From NCBI RefSeq assembly GCF_014648855.1, contig NZ_BMRX01000008.1:368724-432723 (forward strand): 64,000 nucleotides of DNA, in the 5' to 3' direction. The translations under genes and the position numbers were made by a program. Below, in pieces: positions 58,701 through 64,000 of the stretch (the stretch's first letter is position 1; each line of letters starts with the position of its first letter). Below the pieces are notes generated by a model. It saw nothing but the letters and a program-made list of their open reading frames with translations, was not told where the DNA came from and did no database searches. This stretch comes from Streptomyces parvulus (GTDB lineage Bacteria; Actinomycetota; Actinomycetes; Streptomycetales; Streptomycetaceae).

Positions 58701-59263
58701 AGCCCGGCCGCCGCGGCGTCGCTGAGCGGGGCGAGGGTGTGGGTGCGCACGAGCGAGGGCGACAGCGCCTGGGTGAGCCCGGCGGGCCGCGGTTCGACGT
58801 CGTACTGGCTGCGCTCGGTGGCGACCAGCAGTAGCGGTAATCGGTCGACGCGCCGGGCGGCCTCCGTCAGCCAGCGCCGCGAGGGCTCGTCGGCGAGGTG
58901 GACGTCGTCGACGGCCACCAGCAGCGGGCCCTCCGCCGCGTACGAGCGCAGCAGCCGCCACAGCCGGGCCGCGCTGCCCCGGTCGTCGTCGCCCGGCGCC
59001 ACGTCCGTGAACTCCGGTACGGGGCCGAGGAGGTGGAGGACGGTGGAGAAGGGCACCGCGGTGTCCTCGGGCGAGCACCGCACGCGCAGCACCCGCAGTC
59101 CGCGGTCGGCCGCGTGCCGGACGGCGGTCTCCAGGACGGCGGTGCGCCCGGTGCCGCTCGCGCCGCGCAGGAGGACGAGACGGCCGAAACCGGCCCGCGC
59201 GCGCTCGATCTCGGCCGCGAGCAGCGCGTCGGCGTCGTCGCGTTCGCGCAGCGGTCCGGTCAT
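55703..59263 (-). CDS. Large LuxR-family ATP-binding regulator (LAL-like) with Gly/Pro repeat insertion
   Basis: 1186 residues. N-terminal ATPase: LVLLRGASGTGRTAVLETA (Walker A about 33-41) and LLVAVDDVHLADEPS (Walker B). Residues about 340-460 are a Gly/Pro/Trp low-complexity insertion of at least four roughly 28-residue repeats of the form GG-W-xxxGGPG. A TPR-like helical region follows, then a C-terminal LuxR HTH (LTGSERRIAELAADGRTNTE, ARRTVETHLTSTYRKLRIRR). AGGAGG precedes ATG 59263. Its position next to the injection-system genes matches the regulator at the edge of that cluster in S. coelicolor. Confidence 0.88.
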   Translation of the reverse strand: MTGPLRERDDADALLAAEIERARAGFGRLVLLRGASGTGRTAVLETAVRHAADRGLRVLRVRCSPEDTAVPFSTVLHLLGPVPEFTDVAPGDDDRGSAARLWRLLRSYAAEGPLLVAVDDVHLADEPSRRWLTEAARRVDRLPLLLVATERSQYDVEPRPAGLTQALSPSLVRTHTLAPLSDAAAAGLVRAAFPGASARWTAECVRAGAGSPLLLHALLDDLGGTRHPDGLPRVPEASAELYPGSYPAAVSWWLNSAGAATADVARSLAALEQAWPPSAAPRRAVPRHALDHPTAPAPTGHVEPEHARPAEYADGGRHLRPVRPEPRRAACADPGPTLSAHAWPGTDAAGPGEAGVRGVGGGWPGSGAPGAEPGGPGAGGGWSGAGGPGHEPGSPGTVGGVRSHGVGGAWPEVGGPGTASGSPGGAKSRGASGGWSEAGGPGAGSGVPGAGAGAGDGDGGPVRDGFRGPGGAVVACPAHGPYARLGHTAPGAEDEPPYAPHVREAPYPGHPEAARHGRAEPRRTDGRWHTPSPPEGPVGAAGAGDPVDVLAEAAGADPARVAGWLAAMTRLGLLRPDAGGRPRYAHPLLRDAVLTGWPRPRREAVHRAAAEAMLRRGDRVEAVARHLLRTPAVGEPWALRVLRDAVTVAVHDGRPDDAVAYLRRALDERLTDDLRQRLLTELGSLEYASADTPAAIARLAEAQHLPAEPRNRVRTAVALGTALAGRGEIRTAMEVLRRTEGRLSGHPGLARTVQTATAMLSDEDLATRQEVYRWLSETGRHSPELVGTAGQALLVRYAATAALISAEEAMTRVRDLLAQPTDPLAEPFLLGTAAAVAQWADELDEADRLVERGLAGQHPALLHPMQHAMLNTRADIAAARGDLTRLLATDPGRATGPTNRDALALTALVHTGRVDEALRYADRFDLREVPENWELNRYLYARGVLRAATGDPAGALHDFLECGRRQSAREVISPVVTPWRTAVAECRLALGGGREALALATEELRLARVWNTPRTVGRALSVLGTATGGRRGLELAEEAVRTLRDAPADTDMELIPALLAQGRQLIAAGERGRARTRLREAAELAERKGALRWLTLAGQALREGGARGSVSSHTGAGSLTGSERRIAELAADGRTNTEIADLLHLARRTVETHLTSTYRKLRIRRRTELPAALDRERGRERPRAQG

Positions 59264-59617
59264 CGGTGCCTCCTGTGGTGGATGACGCTCCCCCGGTATG
59301 TGAGACGCCCGAATGCGCCGATGGGTGGCATGAACTCGCCGATATCGCCGCCCCGCCTCCCCGCGGCGGTGGTGGCTGTGGCGGGTCTCACGGTGGCCCG
59401 CGGCCTCCTCCACGCGCCCATGTACCCCCTGGATGAACCCTTTTGACCTGCCAGTACTTCCCCCGGGCGGCCGCTCGTGGTGGCCGCCGTCCTGGTCTCG
59501 TGGTGTGCCTCGTGGTGCTCCACGATTGCGAAGTCCCTCCCGTCACAGAAGTGTGGAACACGCTCATCCGCTACCGGCTCGCGCCGCGTAACGGGCTCGT
59601 GAACAGGGGGGAAACGG
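59264..59617. other. Divergent control region of the two LuxR regulators
   Basis: About 350 bases without a supported gene, between divergent regulators. It holds the AGGAGG site of the large regulator at its left and GGGGGGAAA for the TTG start at its right. The A/T-richer GATGAACCCTTTTGACCTGCC lies near 59430-59450, where promoters may be, but I could not identify confident hexamers or a clear palindrome. Confidence 0.5.
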
Positions 59618-60301
59618 TTGCTCAACTCACCCCGGACCACCACCACATCCGGCCGCGCCTCCGGCGGTGCCGTCGGCGTCACCGACCGGCGCGTCCCGGT
59701 GGCGGTGACCGCTCCGGACCCGATCAGCCGCGAGGGCGCGATCAGCCAGCTGCGCCGGCACCCGGAGATCGACCTGCGCGACGACTCGGGGCCCGGCACG
59801 GTGGCCCTGCTCATCGAGGACGCGCTGGACGAGGCGGCGCTCACCCGGCTGCGCCGCCTGGTGCGCAGCGAGGGCGCGCGTGCGGTGCTCGTGGTCGGCG
59901 CGATCCGCGAGAGCGAACTGCTCGACGTCGTCGAGTGCGGCGTCGGTGCCATCGTCTGGCGGCACGAGGCCACCGCGCACCGCCTGGTGCAGGCGGTGCT
60001 GGCCGCCTCCCGCGGCGACGGGGACCTCCCCGCCGACCTGCTCGGCCGGCTCATCAGCCAGGTCGGCACCCTGCACCGGGGCGCGGCGGGCCGTCCCGGG
60101 GCCCCCTCGCTGGGTCTCGCACCCCGCGAGGTGGACGTCCTGCGTCTGGTGGCCGAGGGTCTCGACACCGGTGAGATAGCGGGCAAGTTGTCCTACTCCG
60201 AACGCACCGTCAAGAACGTCATGCACGGACTCACCACGCGACTGCACCTGCGCAACCGCGCGCACGCCGTGGCCTATGCCCTTCGGGAAGGCTACATCTG
60301 A
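59618..60301 (+). CDS. LuxR-type regulator with degenerate receiver domain
   Basis: 227 residues from TTG 59618, chosen because GGGGGGAAA lies seven bases upstream. Residues 25-140 have the length and strand pattern of a response-regulator receiver (VAVTAPDPISREGAISQL, VALLIEDALDEAALTRL, AVLVVGAIRESELLDVVECG), but the acidic pocket is incomplete and the phospho-acceptor Asp position reads IED rather than LLD. The C-terminal LuxR HTH (LAPREVDVLRLVAEGLDTGE, YSERTVKNVMHGLTTRL) is complete. Likely phosphorylation-independent, and likely to control the downstream injection-system genes. Confidence 0.85.
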   Translation: MLNSPRTTTTSGRASGGAVGVTDRRVPVAVTAPDPISREGAISQLRRHPEIDLRDDSGPGTVALLIEDALDEAALTRLRRLVRSEGARAVLVVGAIRESELLDVVECGVGAIVWRHEATAHRLVQAVLAASRGDGDLPADLLGRLISQVGTLHRGAAGRPGAPSLGLAPREVDVLRLVAEGLDTGEIAGKLSYSERTVKNVMHGLTTRLHLRNRAHAVAYALREGYI

Positions 60302-60472
60302 CCGAACGGGCAATCGAGAGCGGTCTCCCGGGACCGCGCGGGCAGGGCACCCTGCCCCGGAGCCGTCCCCGGCGCGCGTGCGGGCGGGAGGGCGACGGGA
60401 CACGATCGGTGACAGACGGCGGCCCCGCACGGGCCGGCCGGAGTCGAGTGCGGGCAGGGCGGGAGCGCGAGC

Positions 60473-61150
60473 GTGATCCACGAGGTGGACGAGGTCCTCA
60501 AAACCCTCCTCAAGGGCGGGGCGATGACGGGCTCGGGCATCGACGTGGCCTTCGAGGCACCGACCCGCGACTGGGCGGCCCGGCGCAACGCCCCCGTGAT
60601 CAACACGTACCTGTACGACATCCGTGAGGACGTGAACCGGCGTCAGCGCGGCCAGATGGCCGTGCGCGACGAGGACGCCATCATCGTCAAGCGGCGCCAG
60701 CCGCCGCGCTGGTTCCGGCTGTCGTACCTCGTGACGGCCTGGACGAAGACCCCGCAGGACGAACACCGGCTGCTGTCCGCCGTGATGGCGACGCTGCTGC
60801 CGCGGGAGCTGCTGCCCCCGTCCGAACTCCCCGGCTCCCTCGGCGCGCTGGGCCTGTCGGTGCCGCTCACGGTGGCCGGCATCCAGACCGAGGCCCGTTC
60901 GCTGGCCGAGATCTGGTCCGCGCTGGGCGGCGAACTCAAGCCCTCCCTGGACCTGGTGGTGACCGCGCCCTTCCCGGCCTTCCCGGAGTACGACGCCGGT
61001 CCCCCGGTCACCGAGGGCGCGACGGTCCGGGTGGGCGGCATCGAGGGCGACCCGCCCATGGCCGAGGGACGCTCGCACCGGCCGCACCAGGTGGCCGCGG
61101 CCCGCGCCGCCCGCCGCGGCCCCGCCGACCGGGGCACGGGCCGGCCGTGA
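60473..61150 (+). CDS. DUF4255 / Pvc16-N protein of contractile injection system
   Basis: 225 residues: MIHEVDEVLKTLLKGGA, VINTYLYDIREDVNRRQRGQ, RWFRLSYLVTAWTKTPQDEHRLLSAVMATLL and the LDLVVTAPFPAFPEYDAGPPVTEG segment, the DUF4255 signature. In contractile injection systems this protein (Pvc16 class) is thought to cap or terminate the tail sheath/tube. The basic C-terminal tail is disordered. The next gene, an AAA+ ATPase, overlaps by GTGA, giving the usual 16-15 pair. GTG 60473. Confidence 0.88.
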   Translation: MIHEVDEVLKTLLKGGAMTGSGIDVAFEAPTRDWAARRNAPVINTYLYDIREDVNRRQRGQMAVRDEDAIIVKRRQPPRWFRLSYLVTAWTKTPQDEHRLLSAVMATLLPRELLPPSELPGSLGALGLSVPLTVAGIQTEARSLAEIWSALGGELKPSLDLVVTAPFPAFPEYDAGPPVTEGATVRVGGIEGDPPMAEGRSHRPHQVAAARAARRGPADRGTGRP

Positions 61151-63258
61151 ACGCACCCCGCACCGGGGCACCGGCCGCCACCTCCGGCGCCGCGGCGTCC
61201 GGCCCGTACGGCGATCCCGGCACGGCGGCCCCGGACCCGTACGGCGGGCCCGGCGCCGCGGCCCCGGGCCCGGACGCCGACCCCGGCCGGGTGCTGTCCG
61301 CCCGGCTGGCCGGCCTGCGGGGACCGGTGACCGCGCTGATCGACCGGCGCGCCGGCGGCGACCCCACGGCCGACGACCCGCTGCGCGGCCTGTACCTGTC
61401 CGACGAGGCGGTCCAGCACCTGCTGGACACCTGGCCCGCCGGTGACGCGGCCGGGCCGGCCGAACCGCTCCCCCTCGGCGATCCGGCGGACCCCGCCGAC
61501 CGGCTGGCCCGGCTGGCCGGCCGGACGCGCCTGACCGAGCTGGACACCGCCGTCCTGCTGATCGCGCTGGCCCCGGACGTCGACCGCACCTTCGAGCCGC
61601 TGTACGGCTACCTCAACAACGACGTCAGCCGCCGCCGCGCCACCGTCAGCCTCGCCCTCGAACTGTGCGGGGTGCCCGCGCACCTGGCGGCGGCCCGCGC
61701 CCGGTTCCACGCCTCGGCGCCGCTGCGCTCCCTGGGCCTGCTGGAGGTCGAGGAGCCCGAGCGTCCCTTCCTCACCCGCTCACTGCGGGTCCCGGACCGC
61801 CTGGTCGGCCACCTGCTCGGCGACGACTCCCCCGACGCCGCGCTGCTCGGACTGCTGCCCGCGATGCCCGAGCCGCTGCCCTCGCCCGCCCGGGCGGCCG
61901 ACGTGTTCGCGGACCGCCTCGCCGCCCGGCTGCGCCAGGGGCCCCTCACCGCCTACCTCCGCGAACCCCGCGAGGGCGACGGCCTGGCCGCCCTGGCCTC
62001 GGTGCTGGACGCCGCGAAGACGGAGGCGCTGCGCTTCGCAGGCCCGGAGGAACACGTCCCCGAGCTGCTGCGCGAGGCCCGCCTCACCGGCCGGGCGGTC
62101 GTGGTGCCGGGCCTGCCGGAGAAGCCGGGCCCGATGGTGCGGGCGCTCACCGCGGCGACGGACGTCACGGTGCTGATGTGCGACCCGCGCCCCTACGACC
62201 CGCAGTGGTCCCGCGCCGACCCGCTGGTCCTGGACGCGCCGGGCCGCCGGGCCGGTGGCGCCGCCGCCTGGCGGGCAGCGCTCGGCCCGGACGCCGACGG
62301 GTTCGACCTCGCCACCGCCGTCGCCCCGTACCGCCTCGGCGGGGACCGCATCCAGCGCGCCGCGCTCACCGCGCGCGCCCTCGCCGCCTTCGACGGCCTC
62401 CCGCTGAACGCCGACCACGTCCGGCTCGCCGCCCGCCGCCAGTCCGCCTCCGGCCTGGAGAGCCACGCCCGGCGCATCCGGCCCGACGTGGACTGGAGCG
62501 ACCTGGTGCTGCCGGACAAGCCGCTGGTCCAGCTCCGCGAACTGGCCCTGCGCGCCCGCCACCGCGACCGGGTGCTCGGCGACTGGCGGCTCAGCGCGGG
62601 CGGCGGCCGGGGCAGGGGCGTCCTCGGCCTGTTCGCGGGCGAGTCCGGCACCGGCAAGACCCTGTCGGCCGAGGTGGTCGCGGCCGACCTGGGTCTCGAC
62701 CTCTACGTGGTCCAGCTGTCGTCGGTCGTGGACAAGTACGTCGGCGAGACCGAGAAGAACCTCGAACGGATCTTCACGGAGGCCGACCGCACCGACGCCG
62801 TGCTGCTCTTCGACGAGGCCGACGCCGTCTTCGGCAAGCGCTCCGAGGTCAAGGACGCGCACGACAAGTACGCCAACATGGAGAGCGCCTACCTGCTCCA
62901 GCGGCTGGAGTCCTTCGACGGCATCGCGCTGCTCACCACCAACCTGCGTGCCAACATCGACGAGGCCTTCACCCGGCGTCTGGACCTGGTCGTCGACTTC
63001 CCCTTCCCCGATCCCGAGCAGCGTCTCGCGCTGTGGCGCCACAGCCTGTCGCGGGTGCCGTCCGCCGACGGCATCGACCCGGAGCCGCTGGCCAGGGAGT
63101 TCGAGCTGGCCGGCGGCTCGATCCGCAGCGCGGTCGTCACGGCCGCGTACCTCGCCGCCGGACGGGACGACATGGTGACGGCGGACGACCTCCTGGAGGG
63201 CGCCCGCCGCGAGTACCGCAAGGCCGGGCGGCTGGTGCCCGGCGAAGGCGGCTGGTGA
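61147..63258 (+). CDS. Contractile injection system AAA+ ATPase (Cis15/Pvc15 type)
   Basis: 703 residues. N-terminus of about 40 residues is Pro/Gly/Ala-rich with PYGDPG and PYGGPG repeats. A large helical region with ARRQSASGLESHARRIRP precedes the AAA+ core: Walker A FAGESGTGKT (about 497), Walker B VLLFDEADAVFG (about 550), sensor LLTTNLRANID and arginine finger region FTRRLDLVVDFPFP. Members assist assembly or loading of tail particles. GTG 61147 overlaps the DUF4255 stop as GTGA. The remaining structural genes should lie beyond the window. Confidence 0.9.
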   Translation: MNAPRTGAPAATSGAAASGPYGDPGTAAPDPYGGPGAAAPGPDADPGRVLSARLAGLRGPVTALIDRRAGGDPTADDPLRGLYLSDEAVQHLLDTWPAGDAAGPAEPLPLGDPADPADRLARLAGRTRLTELDTAVLLIALAPDVDRTFEPLYGYLNNDVSRRRATVSLALELCGVPAHLAAARARFHASAPLRSLGLLEVEEPERPFLTRSLRVPDRLVGHLLGDDSPDAALLGLLPAMPEPLPSPARAADVFADRLAARLRQGPLTAYLREPREGDGLAALASVLDAAKTEALRFAGPEEHVPELLREARLTGRAVVVPGLPEKPGPMVRALTAATDVTVLMCDPRPYDPQWSRADPLVLDAPGRRAGGAAAWRAALGPDADGFDLATAVAPYRLGGDRIQRAALTARALAAFDGLPLNADHVRLAARRQSASGLESHARRIRPDVDWSDLVLPDKPLVQLRELALRARHRDRVLGDWRLSAGGGRGRGVLGLFAGESGTGKTLSAEVVAADLGLDLYVVQLSSVVDKYVGETEKNLERIFTEADRTDAVLLFDEADAVFGKRSEVKDAHDKYANMESAYLLQRLESFDGIALLTTNLRANIDEAFTRRLDLVVDFPFPDPEQRLALWRHSLSRVPSADGIDPEPLAREFELAGGSIRSAVVTAAYLAAGRDDMVTADDLLEGARREYRKAGRLVPGEGGW

Positions 63259-63275
63259 ACCGGTAGAACCGGTTC
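63257..63275. terminator. Hairpin between AAA+ ATPase and lectin genes
   Basis: GAACCGGT (63257-63264) and ACCGGTTC (63268-63275) form a perfect 8-bp stem with a 3-base loop between two convergent genes 19 bases apart. Confidence 0.6.
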
Positions 63276-63277
63276 CG

Positions 63278-64000
63278 TCATTCCTTCTTGGGGTGGACGA
63301 TCCGCCACTCCTGGTCGTCGATGTTGGTGCAGTCGGAGATGTTCAGCTTGGCGTCGAGGCCGCCGGTCCCGTTGCCCTCGACGTTCAGGCACTTGTGGTT
63401 GCTGGCGTAGTTGCGGATCCAGTAGTCGCCGCTCTCCTGCTTGTCGATCCACCAGAGCTGGTTGTCCGCCTTGGTCCCGTCGCAGTGGTACTCGGTGACG
63501 GGCGTCCCGACCGCGGCACCGCCGTACCAGGGGAGGTCCATGCAGAGCTTGTCCTTGGTGTTGCGGATCTGGAAGAGCTGGACGCCCTCGGGACCGCCCT
63601 TCGCGTACCGCACCTCCAGGTCCCACATCTGGTTGTCCTCGTCGCCCGGGATGCACATCGACTGCTGCACGGGGTCGTCGGGCTTGCCCTTCTCGCGTCC
63701 GACGAGTTCGGCGCACATCTTGGTCGTGGTGTTGTAGAGCATGACGTTCTCGGCGGGCAGCAAGGGCTTCGGCTTGGGCTTGGGTTTCGGCTTGGGCTTC
63801 GGCTCTCCCCCGCCGTCACCGCCCCCGCCCCCGGCGTCCTTGTCGACGGCCGCCTCCGTGGAGGGCTGCGGCGCCGGTTCCTCGGCGGGGACGGACGGGG
63901 CCGTACTGGGGAGGATCTCCGGGGTGGCGCTGGGACTGGGCGCCAGGGCCGCGCCGGCCTCCTCGGTCTGCTCGGTGGCCTTCGAGGAGACCTGCGGCTT
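63278..64000 (-). CDS. Ricin-type lectin-domain protein with (KP)n linker, partial
   Basis: The C-terminal 240 residues are in the window; the start lies beyond 64000. From the N-terminal side: an Ala/Pro/Ser/Glu-rich disordered stretch, a Gly-rich segment, a Lys-Pro repeat linker (EPKPKPKPKPKPKP), and a C-terminal ricin-B beta-trefoil of about 155 residues with three QxW-type motifs (NQMWDL, NQLWWI, DQEWRI) and paired Cys. This layout suggests a surface or cell-wall carbohydrate-binding module on a larger, perhaps membrane-anchored, protein. It converges on the AAA+ ATPase gene. Confidence 0.82.
   Translation of the reverse strand, partial: KPQVSSKATEQTEEAGAALAPSPSATPEILPSTAPSVPAEEPAPQPSTEAAVDKDAGGGGGDGGGEPKPKPKPKPKPKPLLPAENVMLYNTTTKMCAELVGREKGKPDDPVQQSMCIPGDEDNQMWDLEVRYAKGGPEGVQLFQIRNTKDKLCMDLPWYGGAAVGTPVTEYHCDGTKADNQLWWIDKQESGDYWIRNYASNHKCLNVEGNGTGGLDAKLNISDCTNIDDQEWRIVHPKKE

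Noticed and set aside
1..64000. tRNA, rRNA, CRISPR arrays, prophage or complete insertion sequences
   Set aside because: No tRNA-like cloverleaf, rRNA segment, spaced direct repeats, integrase or transposase was recognised; the only mobile-like element is the short MITE-like repeat at 12153-12244.

Overview
The window is high-GC DNA with strong G/C bias at third codon positions, frequent GTG/TTG starts and tightly packed genes. It carries actinobacterial hallmarks: futalosine-pathway mqn genes, a WhiJ-like XRE/DUF397 pair, a GDP-glucose-type OtsA, CdgB, HbpS/SenS/SenR, DasR-type nag genes and a CysO-like carrier. This points firmly to the chromosomal core of a Streptomyces. Gene order matches what I recall of the Streptomyces coelicolor segment running from about SCO4328 down to about SCO4258, in descending order. 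That match is from memory and was not searched. I found no tRNA, rRNA, CRISPR array, prophage or transposase gene.

Layout. 1-7.3 kb: lipoprotein, mqnB-mqnD (menaquinone), a long cold-shock protein, a HAD phosphatase, a membrane protein and a helicase-associated WYL-like protein. 7.4-12.2 kb: two tiny secreted peptides, the XPB helicase and a HelD-family ATPase, closed by a perfect 28-bp inverted repeat that looks like a MITE. 12.2-16.9 kb: cutC, a mycothiol-dependent-isomerase-like protein, TetR, an HD protein, a fused isomerase-like/GNAT protein and small proteins. 17-19 kb: MurR/RpiR regulator and murQ (cell-wall sugar recycling). 19-22 kb: two TetR regulators, one divergent from an SDR with two visible operators. 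22-23.3 kb: WhiJ-like XRE/DUF397 module. 23.3-26.8 kb: lipoprotein, carboxylesterase and old-yellow-enzyme homologue.

26.9-29.9 kb: groEL2 with two CIRCE operators, a CspA-type cold-shock gene and a CysO-like sulfur carrier. 29.9-31.4 kb: threonine synthase preceded by a SAM-I riboswitch. 31.5-35 kb: glucosyl-3-phosphoglycerate synthase, otsA and otsB (compatible solutes/trehalose). 35-39.8 kb: sugar-binding lipoprotein, nagK-nagA with DasR-like sites and a PfkB kinase. 39.8-42.5 kb: CBM-like membrane protein and the diguanylate cyclase CdgB with BldD-like and Crp-like boxes. 43-45.2 kb: flavin reductase, GNAT, ArfB and TerD. 45.3-48.1 kb: the SenR-SenS two-component system divergent from hbpS, with a helically phased array of CGATCCC repeats. 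A perfect parS-type palindrome lies at 48170-48189. 48.2-55.7 kb: M1 peptidase, GNAT-Nudix fusion, pentapeptide protein, FAD oxidoreductase, MFS exporter and an antibiotic-kinase homologue.

55.7-64 kb is the left edge of what I interpret as a Streptomyces contractile injection system locus. It has a giant LuxR-type ATPase regulator, a LuxR protein with a degenerate receiver domain, a DUF4255 (Pvc16-type) protein, a Cis15/Pvc15-type AAA+ ATPase, and a convergent gene for a Lys-Pro-linked ricin-type lectin that runs off the window.
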